Origin: Methylobacteriaceae bacterium
Lineage (GTDB): Bacteria; Pseudomonadota; Alphaproteobacteria; Rhizobiales; Beijerinckiaceae
Length of the DNA: 64,000 nucleotides
Direction of reading: 5' to 3'
NCBI GenBank assembly: GCA_020638135.1
Contig: JACKJE010000002.1
Location: 124,001-188,000, forward strand
In this document: in pieces, positions 43,797 through 52,171 of the stretch
How positions within the stretch are numbered: the stretch's first letter is position 1
How the letters are laid out: every line of letters begins with the position of its first letter
Position numbers and translations under genes: made by a program
Notes under the pieces: generated by a model
Seen by the model: the letters and a program-made list of their open reading frames with translations, nothing else
What the model was told of the DNA's origin: nothing
The model's database searches: none

Positions 43797-44759
43797 CTAC
43801 TTGCCGGCGAGGCCGGCCGCTTCGATCACAGGCTTCCAGCGCTCGTAGTCGGCTTTCTGGATCGCCCCGAGTTCTTCGGGCGTCGTGCCGGTGGCGCGCA
43901 GATAGACGGACTTGGCGCGTTCCTGGAAGGAATCCGAGTGGATCGCCTCGGTCAGCGCCTTGTTGAGCTTGGCGATCTTGTCTTTCGGCGTCGCGGCGGG
44001 CGCGAAAATGCCGTACCAGCCCGAGCCCTCGATCTTGAAGCCCTGGTCGACGAAGGTGGGAACGTCGGGAAGATAGGGCGAGCGCGTTTTGCCGGAGGTC
44101 GCCAGCAGATGGATCGCGCCGGCCTTGTGCTGCGCGATCAGATCGGCGAGCGGCGCGCAGACGAGCGCGGTTTCGCCGGACATGGCCGCCGTCAGCGCCG
44201 GCGCCGTGCCCTTGTAAGCGACTGCGTGAATCTTGACCCCGGCGTCGGCGCCATATTTGACCGGCAAGAGATGCGGCAGCGCGCCGAGGCCGGGCACGCC
44301 GACATTGCCCTTGTCAGGATTCTTCTTCAGCCATTCCGTCAGTTCGGCCAGCGTCTTGGCGCCGGACACAGGACCTGCCGCCAGCCCAAAGTCGAAGGAA
44401 AGCGCCTGCGTGACCGGCGCGAAATCCTTGAACGCGTCGTAAGGCAAGCTCTTGAACACCGTGGGAAACAGAACCATCGTGCCGAACGGCGTGAACAGCA
44501 GCGTGTTGCCGTCGGCAGTCGCATGCTTGACCTCGCGTACGCCGATACGTCCGTCGGCGCCGGGCTTGTTTTCGACGATCGCCGACAGGCCGAGCTTCTT
44601 CTGCAGGTCGTCGGCCAGCACGCGCACGAGAATGTCGCCGCCGCTGCCAGGCGCGTAGGGATAGATGAATTTCAGGAGATCGGCCGCAAAGGCCGGCCCG
44701 CCGAAACCGCCGCCGGCCGCCGCAGTCGCGACGCCCGCCATGAAATGCCGTCTGTCCAT
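43797..44759 (-). CDS. tctC: Bug-family solute receptor TctC
   Basis: A 320-residue periplasmic binding protein. The N-terminus 'MDRRHFMAGVATAAAGGGFG' is a probable twin-arginine signal. The mature part has the Bug/TctC pattern: 'FIYPYAPGSGGDILVRVLAD', 'VENKPGADGRIGV' and 'HLLATSGKTRSPYLPDVPTF'. It delivers a small carboxylate to TctAB. ATG at 44759 follows GGGAGGAC. The neighbouring MarR regulator and divergent sulfatase-family hydrolase suggest that the compound may come from an ester or aromatic substrate, but this is weak inference. Confidence 0.95.
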   Translation of the reverse strand: MDRRHFMAGVATAAAGGGFGGPAFAADLLKFIYPYAPGSGGDILVRVLADDLQKKLGLSAIVENKPGADGRIGVREVKHATADGNTLLFTPFGTMVLFPTVFKSLPYDAFKDFAPVTQALSFDFGLAAGPVSGAKTLAELTEWLKKNPDKGNVGVPGLGALPHLLPVKYGADAGVKIHAVAYKGTAPALTAAMSGETALVCAPLADLIAQHKAGAIHLLATSGKTRSPYLPDVPTFVDQGFKIEGSGWYGIFAPAATPKDKIAKLNKALTEAIHSDSFQERAKSVYLRATGTTPEELGAIQKADYERWKPVIEAAGLAGK

Positions 44760-44837
44760 GTTGTCCTCCCTCTTTTGGTTTGCATCCGTCCGGCTCTTGT
44801 CTCCTCCTGGCCGGTCGAACGTTGGCGCCTCAAATCT

Positions 44838-45467
44838 TCATGAACTGGCTGCGCGAGCGCTTGCGCGCCCGATAGTCTTGCGTTCGCCCGCGCGCGCTGC
44901 AGGCACGCCAGGTTTTCTGACAATCCGCGCGCGGCCGAGCGGATTTTCCATCTCGGCGCCCTGACGCGACTGCGGCGTGAACAGATCGTCGTAGGATTGC
45001 GCAGCCGTCGCGGTCACCTTGTCGAGCAGCCGAACGAATTCGACCTGCTCCGATGCGCTGAGAGCGCCCATCCATTCGGAATGCCGCGTGAAAGCAAACT
45101 TGAGGACCTTGTCGTGCAAACGGCGCCCCTTGGCGGTCGGCTCGAACAGGGTCTGGCGACGATCCTGTGCGCTCGGGCTGTGCGCGACAAGGCCATTGTC
45201 GATCAGGATCGAAATGGTCCGGCTGAGCTGACCCTTGTCCAGATAGAGTTCGCCGGCGATGTCGGCGAGCGTGGCCGGCGGACGCGCGCAGATCACGCCG
45301 AGCACGCGCCACTCGCCGAGGCTCAAACCAAACTCGCGCAACACGCGCGACTGCCCCGTGCGATCGCCGATCGTGGCGAGACGCGCGATTCTGAACATCA
45401 GGACATCACGAATGTCGTGAAGCTGGTTGGGCCCGAGGCTGTGATGGCGAATTGGCATTCTGCGCAT
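44838..45467 (-). CDS. MarR-family transcriptional regulator
   Basis: A regulator of about 209 residues with the MarR winged helix ('LSLGEWRVLGVICARPPATL', 'DIAGELYLDKGQLSRTISIL', then the wing 'SAQDRRQTLFEPTAKG'). It likely represses the tctCBA genes downstream on the same strand and perhaps the divergent hydrolase, responding to an aromatic or carboxylic ligand. The frame is open from 45500, but a good promoter overlaps that codon, so the ATG at 45467 (or 45458) is the more probable start. The C-terminal 40 residues are Arg/Ala-rich and extend past the usual family length. Confidence 0.88.
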   Translation of the reverse strand: MRRMPIRHHSLGPNQLHDIRDVLMFRIARLATIGDRTGQSRVLREFGLSLGEWRVLGVICARPPATLADIAGELYLDKGQLSRTISILIDNGLVAHSPSAQDRRQTLFEPTAKGRRLHDKVLKFAFTRHSEWMGALSASEQVEFVRLLDKVTATAAQSYDDLFTPQSRQGAEMENPLGRARIVRKPGVPAARAGERKTIGRASARAASS

Positions 45468-45469
45468 TA

Positions 45470-45518
45470 TGTTGATACTTTCAATTGTTGATTTTATCAT
45501 AAAGATGGCTTAGGTCAA
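45470..45518 (-). promoter_or_regulatory. promoter and likely operator of the MarR gene
   Basis: On the minus strand TTGACC (45518-45513) and TAAAAT (45496-45491) are 16 bases apart, close to the sigma-70 consensus. The start point would be near 45484. Two direct copies of TGTTGAT (45470-45476 and 45486-45492, plus-strand reading) flank it, a suitable place for MarR autorepression. The AT content is far above that of the surrounding genes. Confidence 0.55.
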
Positions 45519-45592
45519 GCGGCGTCCGCGCATCTGTTGCGCCCGCGAACGAAGCGCGTAAAAGCGTCAAAGAAATCAGGGAGGCTTTCCGG

Positions 45593-47218
45593 GTGACCAA
45601 GCGCAACGTGCTTTTCATCATGTGCGACCAGCTCAGGTTCGATTATCTTAGCTGCGCCGGCCACCCTTTTCTGAAGACGCCCAACATCGACGCGCTGGCG
45701 GCGCGCGGCGTGCGCTTCACGCGCGCCTATGTGCAATCGCCTGTCTGCGGCCCCTCGCGCATGAGCTATTACACCGGTCGCTACATGCGCTCGCATGGCG
45801 CAAACTGGAACGGCTTCCCGCTTCGCATCGGCGAACCGACGCTCGGCGATCATCTGCGCAAGCTCGGCGTGCGCACGGCGCTGGTCGGCAAGACGCATAT
45901 GACGTCCGACGACGAGGGCATGCAACGCCTCGGCATCGATCCCGGATCGATCATCGGCGTGCTGGCGTCGGAATGCGGCTTCGAGCCCTTCGACCGCGAC
46001 GACGGCCTGCACCCGCGCGGCCGCAAGCACAAGAGCGCGCCGTTCAACGCCTATCTCAAGGCGAAGGGCTACGAGGGCGACAATCCCTGGGAGACGCACG
46101 CCAATTCCGGCATCGCAGAAGATGGCTCCCAACAGAATGGCTGGCTGCTCGTCCATGCCGACAAGGCGGCGCGCGCGCCGGAAGAAGACACCGAAACGCC
46201 CTGGACGACGCGCGAGGCGATGCGCTTCATCGACGAGGCGGAGGCCAAGGGCGAGAACTGGTGCCTGCACCTCTCCTACATCAAGCCGCACTGGCCCTAT
46301 ATCGCGCCTGCGCCCTATCACGACATGTTCGACGCCTCGCAGGTGCTGCCCGCCGTGCGCGCCGAGAGCGAGCGCGGCAATGACGCCCATCCAGTCTATC
46401 GCGCCTTCATGGACCTGCGCGTCAGCCGCAATTTCTCGCGCGATGAAGTCCGCGAGCGCGTCATCCCCACCTACATGGGCCTGATCAAGCAGATCGACGA
46501 CCAGCTCGGCCTGCTGTTCAAATTCCTGAAGGACAAGGGCATCGAAGACAACACGCTGATCGTCTTCACCAGCGATCACGGCGATTATCTCGGCGACCAC
46601 TGGCTCGGCGAAAAGGATCTGTTCCACGAAGTCTCCGTGAAGGTGCCGATGATCGTCGTCGACCCCTCGCCGTCGGCGGATGGCACGCGCGGCACGGTCT
46701 GCGACGCGCTGATGGAGGGCATCGACCTCACGCCGACCTTCATCGAATATTTCGGCGGCGCCTCGCCGCGCCACATCGTCGAAGGACGCTCGATCGCGCC
46801 CTGGCTGCGCGGCGAGACGCCCGCGAGCTGGCGCACGCATGTCTTCTCCGAATACGATTATTCCATGCAGGACGTGCGCGGCGCGCTCGGCCTGCCGGTC
46901 GACAAATGCCATCTCTTCATGTGCTTCGACGGCCGCTGGAAATACATTCACGCGCCGGGCTTCCGGCCCATGCTGTTCGATCTCGAGAATGATCCGAAGG
47001 AATTGCGCGATCTCGGCGGCGATCCAGCCAGCCAGAGCGTCCTCGCACGCATGCGTGACGCGCTGATGGAATGGTCGCTGACCGACCACAATCGCATCAC
47101 CACGCCGGATGCGAAGATCGAGGGCTATAGTTCGGCGGCGCAGCTGAAGAGCGGAATTCTCATCGGCTACTGGGACGAGGCCGAAGTCGAGGAGGCGCGC
47201 CGCAAGCTTGGCTTGTGA
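45593..47218 (+). CDS. sulfatase-family hydrolase (formylglycine type)
   Basis: A 541-residue hydrolase of the alkaline-phosphatase superfamily. The first metal site 'FIMCDQLRFD' (Asp12-Gln13) and the nucleophile motif C52-G-P-S-R fit the CxPSR signature, where Cys is converted to formylglycine. The second metal site is 'VFTSDHGDYLGDHWLGEKD'. It may cleave sulfate, phosphate or phosphonate esters; the exact substrate cannot be read. There is no signal peptide, so it is cytoplasmic. The start is GTG at 45593. It is divergent from the marR-tct genes and probably works on the compound they import. Confidence 0.92.
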   Translation: MTKRNVLFIMCDQLRFDYLSCAGHPFLKTPNIDALAARGVRFTRAYVQSPVCGPSRMSYYTGRYMRSHGANWNGFPLRIGEPTLGDHLRKLGVRTALVGKTHMTSDDEGMQRLGIDPGSIIGVLASECGFEPFDRDDGLHPRGRKHKSAPFNAYLKAKGYEGDNPWETHANSGIAEDGSQQNGWLLVHADKAARAPEEDTETPWTTREAMRFIDEAEAKGENWCLHLSYIKPHWPYIAPAPYHDMFDASQVLPAVRAESERGNDAHPVYRAFMDLRVSRNFSRDEVRERVIPTYMGLIKQIDDQLGLLFKFLKDKGIEDNTLIVFTSDHGDYLGDHWLGEKDLFHEVSVKVPMIVVDPSPSADGTRGTVCDALMEGIDLTPTFIEYFGGASPRHIVEGRSIAPWLRGETPASWRTHVFSEYDYSMQDVRGALGLPVDKCHLFMCFDGRWKYIHAPGFRPMLFDLENDPKELRDLGGDPASQSVLARMRDALMEWSLTDHNRITTPDAKIEGYSSAAQLKSGILIGYWDEAEVEEARRKLGL

Positions 47219-47388
47219 GCCCGACGAAACGATCACGCGGACCTGCGACCAGCCGACGGATATTCGGGTTTCGGCTGGCGCGCGCGGCCGCCGTTTAGCA
47301 TTCGTCAATCCGCCCGGGAAAAGCGCTTTGTATCTTTGGTCGGCGGCCGTCGCACATGCTGCGACGGCAGACGCCCGAGGAGAAGCAA

Positions 47389-48822
47389 GTGACGCTGGTG
47401 ACCTCCCTCGCCGCCGGATGTCGTGACGGCGATACAACCGGGCATTCTGGCGCGTACGCCCTGTCGCGACGCGAATTGTCGATCTGGGCCTGGATCGGCG
47501 TCGGAGCCCTGGCGATCGCCGGCCTGTTTGCGATCCTGCTGGCGGCCTCGCGTCTTCCAGGCGCCGAACGGATCGCCCATTGGCCGTTCGGCTTCTTCGG
47601 CAAGGCGCTGGTCATCCACGTCATCTTCTCGCTGGTGATCTGGCTGCTGGCGATGTTCGCCATGCTCGCTTCGTCCGCAACCGCCAGCATGGCCGAAGGA
47701 TCGGCGCGCGCGGCGTCGTTCGGGCCGATCGGCCAGGGGCTCGTCGCCCTGTCCTTCCCGCTGCTGTTTTCGCCGGCCTTCGCCGAATCGAGCACGTCGG
47801 AGCTGACCAACTACATTCCGCTGATCAAGCATCCCGCTTACGACGCCGGGCTCGTTCTGCTGGCGCTTGGCGTCCTCATGCCGGTCGTGCGCATGCTGCT
47901 CAATGTCGTACGGCCGAGGCAGGCGCTGTCCAGCGGCGAGTTCGCGATCGCGGCGGCGGGCTTCATCTATGTCGTGGCGCTCGTCTGCTTCGCCGTCGCG
48001 GCGGTCCAGTTGCACCGCGCGAATCTGATGGACATAGCCCGCGAATATCTCTTCTGGGGCGGCGGACATCTGCTGCAATTCGTCTACGTGGCCATGCTGA
48101 TCTTCATCTGGTCGACGTTCGGACGGGCGATCTTCGGCGAAAAGGCGGCCTGCGGCGGCGTGGCGAGGATCGGCGCGGCCATCCTCGCTGTCGCGGCGCT
48201 GACGGGCCCGGTGTTCTTTCTCGTCTTCGACGCCTTCTCGGTTCCGCTGCATGAAGCCTTCCGCCTGCTGCAATTCACGCTCGCCATTCCGGCCCTGCTG
48301 ATGGCGACGAGACTTGTCGCGGTCGCGCTGGCGCATCTGTCGCGATGGCCGTGGCGTCAGCCCGAATTCGTCACGCTGGCGATCTCGCTGGCGCTATATG
48401 GCGTCGGGGGAATGATGGGCATCCTGATCTCCGGCTCCGACACGCGGACGCCTGCGCACTACCACGCGATGGTGACCGCGGTGAGCGTCGCCTGCATGGG
48501 ATTCATGCTGACGCGCGGTTTCGAGATGATCGGGCGCCGCGCGATCTCCGACGCTATGATCCGGTTCATCGTGCTGTGCTATGGCGGCGGCCAACTGTTC
48601 GCTTCGGTCGGGCTGTACCTGGCTGGCGGCTATGGCGCGCAGCGCAAGACGACCGTCGCCGCCGCGCCGCTGCTCGATGGCGCTGTCGTCGGCATGTATC
48701 TGCATGGGATCGGCGCGCTATTCGCCGTTATCGGCGGCGCCTTGTTCGTCGTGGTCGCGATTCGCGCCCTGTGGCGCGCCGACGATTCCGTCCGCCGCAA
48801 TCTGGCGGCCTCCCGGAGCTGA
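47389..48822 (+). CDS. heme-copper oxidase subunit I-like membrane protein, probably without CuB
   Basis: A 477-residue inner-membrane protein with about twelve transmembrane segments laid out like oxidase subunit I. Candidate heme ligands are His in 'KALVIHVIFSLVIW' and the pair in 'PAHYHAMVTAVSV'; a further His lies in 'FWGGGHLLQFVYV', where subunit I has its first CuB ligand. The HH pair of the next CuB helix is not seen; that region reads 'FSVPLHEAFRLLQF'. It may hold heme without a full active site and so be an accessory or sensor protein. The GTG start at 47389 follows CGAGGAGAAGC. It is convergent with the hemerythrin gene of the oxidase operon. Confidence 0.78.
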   Translation: MTLVTSLAAGCRDGDTTGHSGAYALSRRELSIWAWIGVGALAIAGLFAILLAASRLPGAERIAHWPFGFFGKALVIHVIFSLVIWLLAMFAMLASSATASMAEGSARAASFGPIGQGLVALSFPLLFSPAFAESSTSELTNYIPLIKHPAYDAGLVLLALGVLMPVVRMLLNVVRPRQALSSGEFAIAAAGFIYVVALVCFAVAAVQLHRANLMDIAREYLFWGGGHLLQFVYVAMLIFIWSTFGRAIFGEKAACGGVARIGAAILAVAALTGPVFFLVFDAFSVPLHEAFRLLQFTLAIPALLMATRLVAVALAHLSRWPWRQPEFVTLAISLALYGVGGMMGILISGSDTRTPAHYHAMVTAVSVACMGFMLTRGFEMIGRRAISDAMIRFIVLCYGGGQLFASVGLYLAGGYGAQRKTTVAAAPLLDGAVVGMYLHGIGALFAVIGGALFVVVAIRALWRADDSVRRNLAASRS

Positions 48823-48835
48823 GCCGCAGGTTTCG

Positions 48836-49231
48836 TCAGCGGCGGGCGATGGGCATGGCGTGAAGCCGCGCGTCGAATGTCGCGAAATGCGTGGTGAACC
48901 AGGCGTCGATTGCAGCGCCGAGCGCGTCGGCTTGCGGCGCGCCCGCCTCCTCCGTCAGATCCATGATGTCGCGCAGATCGTCGAGCAATTTCTCGTGATC
49001 GCGCTTGTGCGCCGAATATTCCGGATAGGCCGCTTCGCGCATCGCGCGCTCCTCCAGCGCGAAATGCGCGCTGATCGCAGCGAGAAGGTCGCCGAAGAAC
49101 CCTTCGACGTCAGCCTCGGCCGCCTTTTTCGCTTCCTCGTGCAACGCGTTGATGAGCGCGACGAGCTCCTGGTGCTCGTGGTCGACCTCGGCGATCCCGG
49201 TCCGGTACTTGTCCTTCCATTCGATCAGCAT
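48836..49231 (-). CDS. bacteriohemerythrin
   Basis: A 131-residue four-helix protein with a di-iron, O2-binding centre. All seven ligands are in place: H20, H56 and E60 ('HFALE'), H75 and H79 ('HKRDH'), H115 and D120 ('HFATFD'). It could carry or buffer O2 or react with NO near the membrane. It is the last gene of the oxidase operon, 11 bases after the small membrane-anchored protein. Single-domain hemerythrins occur next to respiratory genes in other bacteria, and supply of O2 to oxidases has been proposed. Confidence 0.94.
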   Translation of the reverse strand: MLIEWKDKYRTGIAEVDHEHQELVALINALHEEAKKAAEADVEGFFGDLLAAISAHFALEERAMREAAYPEYSAHKRDHEKLLDDLRDIMDLTEEAGAPQADALGAAIDAWFTTHFATFDARLHAMPIARR

Positions 49232-49242
49232 GGGGCGCTCCG

Positions 49243-49752
49243 TCACCGTATGATGAAGCCGCCGAGCTCCGGCCGGAAGTCGACCGCGAGGCTCTGGCCG
49301 GGAACGAGTTCGACAGCGCGCTCGATCGCGTGATCGAAACCGTCCGTACGGGGCGTGTCTCGCAGGCGCGCGACGATGACGTGTCGTCCGGCGGGCAGGA
49401 TGAAGCGCCGGTAGACCCGTGACGGGCCGTCGCTCCAAAGACCGCTCGGCGGCAGCGAGGCGGCAAAGGTCATCTTGTCGTCGATCACGAGCTCCGTATA
49501 GACGGGGCCGCGCGTACGCGGGCAGTCCAGCGGACGACGCATGTTCGGCGGCAGTTTCGCCAGTTCCTCCGGCGATCGCCTGCGACAGCTCGCGGAGCGG
49601 TCGGCGCCATGCGAGAAGCTCAGCTTGACGACCGCCGTATCCGCTGGAATCTGGCGATAAGTCGGGAAGGTCGAAAGCCAGGCCGCGCCCGCGAACAAGC
49701 CGATCGTCAGCAACAGGGCGACAAAGGCCCCGGCCATGCGCGCGGGCGTCAT
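49243..49752 (-). CDS. membrane-anchored protein of the oxidase operon
   Basis: A 169-residue protein with one N-terminal membrane helix (residues 8-27) and a periplasmic beta-rich domain. Features include three Cys ('SASCRRR' and 'PLDCPRTRG' among them) and the end 'LVPGQSLAVDFRPELGGFII'. No family is recognised. The start overlaps the stop of the cytochrome b-ferredoxin fusion by four bases (ATGA), so it is probably an accessory subunit of that protein. The periplasmic side is the expected location for the soluble domain. Confidence 0.75.
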   Translation of the reverse strand: MTPARMAGAFVALLLTIGLFAGAAWLSTFPTYRQIPADTAVVKLSFSHGADRSASCRRRSPEELAKLPPNMRRPLDCPRTRGPVYTELVIDDKMTFAASLPPSGLWSDGPSRVYRRFILPAGRHVIVARLRDTPRTDGFDHAIERAVELVPGQSLAVDFRPELGGFIIR

Positions 49753-51326
49753 GAGAGCGTCCTCTCGCGTACCGGCTCGGATGCGACCGGCGGCGGCGCG
49801 GATGAAGGCGGCGGCAGCGCCGACAAGCGCGCGCGCAAGGCGTCGACCTCCCGTTTGGCTGTCGAGGTCTCCGTGGATGACGTCCAGATCGTCGCCAGGC
49901 GCTCGCGCGGCACGCGCGTGCGCAGATAGGGGTCCCGCTCCTGCGCGAAGCGCTGCCTGGTCCATTCAACGCCGAGGCGATTGTGGCAGAAGCGTTCGCT
50001 GCATCCGATGACGGCGACGCCATCGGCATGCCTGCGGCTCAGCGCGAAGTCGATCAGCGAGGGCGGCGCCATCGCCACGCAGGGCAATTCGAGCACTGCC
50101 AGATCGGCGCCGGCGCGGAGACTGGCCCCGCCCCCGTACTTGCACGTTATTGCCAGAACGCGCGGGCCGCTGGTCATCGCCGCGCATGCAGCGACGAGGT
50201 CGGCGCGCATCCGCGCAAGCGGATAGTCCGGCAAGTCGATCCCCGTCACGAGGTCCTGGCTGCGCCGGAACGGCGTGGAGGACGGGCACGAGCCCACGCA
50301 TATCCCGCAGGACACGCATTTGCTGGCATCGACGATCGCTTCGGATTGATAGACCGCGCCGTCCGTGCGTCGCGTCAGCCGCAGCGCTTCGTAAGGGCAA
50401 TCATCGACGCACCGGCCGCAACCATTGCAATGGTCGAGAAAGACCTTGGCTGGCGCCGGTTGGCGACGCGGCGGCAGGAACGGCACGATCGACAGGATGA
50501 GGCCGATCGCCGTCAACGCGCCCCAAGCGGCGCCCGGCGCGCGGTCGGCGAACGGATAAAGCACGAGATAGAGCGAATCCAGCCGCACGGGGCTCGGGAT
50601 GCGCGCGAGGTTCGCCGGTCCCTGGCTGAGCGCCGGCATGAGAAGCGACACGACCAGCAAGGCGACGAGCACGATCGCGCCGAGCAATCGCGGCGGATTG
50701 ACCTTCGGGCGCGAGATCCGCTGGATGTGAATCCACATGACGAAGAGAAGGACGATCGGAACGGCGATGTGCAGGAAGACGAGCAGCGTGAAGAACCGGT
50801 CGGACAGGGCGGAGGGGTCGAGGAAATTGCGCGCGATCGGTTCGCCGAAGATCGGCATCCAGTCGAGCAGTTCCGTCGAGGTCGTCGCGATGTATTGCGC
50901 AAGCTTGTCCCACACGAGCCAATAGCCCGTGATGCCGCACACGTAGAGGAAGGCGATGAGGGGAATGCCGGTGAACCAGGAGAACCAGCGTGCGCCCCGG
51001 AATCGGTCGAGCGCGAATTCACGCGCCAGATGCAATACCATGACGACGATCATCAGGTCCGACGCGTAGCGATGAAAGCTGCGCATTACGCCCGCGTGCC
51101 ACCATTGGCTGCCGCTCATCCATTCGACGGAATCGAAGGCGCGCGTCACGCCGGTGTCGAAGAGGGCGAAGACGTAGAAACCGCTCGCCGCCACGATCCA
51201 GAAGAGGAAATAGCCGAGCGCGCCCAATTGCGCGAGCGGATTGGCCTGCGAACCGAAAAGACGGTCGAGGCCCCGTTCGGCCACGTCGAACGCGCCGCGC
51301 AGCAACGCCTGAACAGCTTTGATCAA
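49749..51326 (-). CDS. cytochrome b - ferredoxin - MvhD three-part fusion
   Basis: A 525-residue membrane protein in three parts. Residues 1-210 form a cytochrome b N-domain with two bis-His pairs (H85/H99 and H186/H200, each 14 apart as in the bc1 complex). Residues 295-350 hold two [4Fe-4S] sites: C300, C303, C306, C310 and C337, C340, C343, C347. Residues 385-465 match the MvhD/HdrA-linked hydrogenase delta subunit, with Cys395, Cys416, Cys442 and Cys447 in 'LPCVAMAPP' and 'GCSERFCHNRLG', expected to bind [2Fe-2S]. The start is TTG at 51326, overlapping the SCO stop. It should move electrons between quinone and a low-potential cytoplasmic partner. Confidence 0.88.
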   Translation of the reverse strand: MIKAVQALLRGAFDVAERGLDRLFGSQANPLAQLGALGYFLFWIVAASGFYVFALFDTGVTRAFDSVEWMSGSQWWHAGVMRSFHRYASDLMIVVMVLHLAREFALDRFRGARWFSWFTGIPLIAFLYVCGITGYWLVWDKLAQYIATTSTELLDWMPIFGEPIARNFLDPSALSDRFFTLLVFLHIAVPIVLLFVMWIHIQRISRPKVNPPRLLGAIVLVALLVVSLLMPALSQGPANLARIPSPVRLDSLYLVLYPFADRAPGAAWGALTAIGLILSIVPFLPPRRQPAPAKVFLDHCNGCGRCVDDCPYEALRLTRRTDGAVYQSEAIVDASKCVSCGICVGSCPSSTPFRRSQDLVTGIDLPDYPLARMRADLVAACAAMTSGPRVLAITCKYGGGASLRAGADLAVLELPCVAMAPPSLIDFALSRRHADGVAVIGCSERFCHNRLGVEWTRQRFAQERDPYLRTRVPRERLATIWTSSTETSTAKREVDALRARLSALPPPSSAPPPVASEPVRERTLS

Positions 51327-52171
51327 CCGGCAGCTCCCGCGGATGAACGCGCGCGGCGGGAGGCGTCTCGCGCCTCTCGCGCAATGCGCGCGCTACGCCA
51401 GGTGCTGGCCAGGGCCCAGGCGCTCAGGAAAATCGAGATCGCGCCCGCGCCGATCCCCATGAATACGGCGTAACTGGTCCGGTAATGGCCGACGTTGGCG
51501 TCGTAGACCGTGCAGATGAAGCGAATGCGATCGGTCAGGCCACGGATCGAGAGCGACGAGGCGACGCCGCCGAAAATCGCTTCCTTGAGCGGCTCGACGA
51601 ACACCTGCAGCGGAAAGTCCTCGCCGTAAATCTGCCTGTACACCTTGCCCTGCGCGTCGATGATGGTCGTTTGCGTCACATGATCGAAACCGCCGGCGGC
51701 ATTGACATAGGAAAAGCCGAGATCGCGCAGGAACGCGACGATCGTTATCGGGTCCGCGCTCGCGAAGCGCCACTCCGGCAGGTCGACATTCTGCGTATTC
51801 TTGAAGGTCGCCATGCGCGCCGGCGTGTCGTTGCGCGCATCGAACCCGAGCGTGACGACGGCGAACCGGTCGACGCCCAGGCTGCGCTGCGCCTCTGCGA
51901 CGACCGTGCGCATGTGCTGCGTGGTCGGCGGACAGACGGTCGAACACGAGGTATAGATCAGGCTGATCACCAGCGGTCGGCCGCGATAGGCGCTGAGCTT
52001 GAACGGCTCGCCGTTGGAGTCGGTCAACGCATAATCGCCAACAGCGCGGCCGATCGCCGCCTCGCTCTTTTCATAGACGGCGGCCGGATCGAGCCGTTCC
52101 GCCGCGGACGGCGCCGAAATGGCGCAGAGCAAGGCGGCGATCGCGCCCGCCGCAAGTTTCAAAACGGCCAT
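51323..52171 (-). CDS. SCO1/SenC-type copper chaperone with C-terminal membrane anchor
   Basis: A 282-residue thioredoxin-fold protein that delivers copper to the CuA site of oxidases. Copper ligands are C76 and C80 ('CSTVC') and H164 ('FDHVTQ'). A signal peptide occupies residues 1-24, and a second hydrophobic helix near 240-262 would anchor the C-terminus; most SCO proteins are anchored at the N-terminus instead. It overlaps ctaB by 13 bases and the next gene by three, within the oxidase operon. This supports a CuA-containing enzyme as its client. Confidence 0.93.
   Translation of the reverse strand: MAVLKLAAGAIAALLCAISAPSAAERLDPAAVYEKSEAAIGRAVGDYALTDSNGEPFKLSAYRGRPLVISLIYTSCSTVCPPTTQHMRTVVAEAQRSLGVDRFAVVTLGFDARNDTPARMATFKNTQNVDLPEWRFASADPITIVAFLRDLGFSYVNAAGGFDHVTQTTIIDAQGKVYRQIYGEDFPLQVFVEPLKEAIFGGVASSLSIRGLTDRIRFICTVYDANVGHYRTSYAVFMGIGAGAISIFLSAWALASTWRSARIAREARDASRRARSSAGAAG

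Noticed and set aside
42171..44843. 890-codon open frame on the plus strand
   Set aside because: Antisense to tctA, tctB and tctC, with no domain and shadow-type composition.
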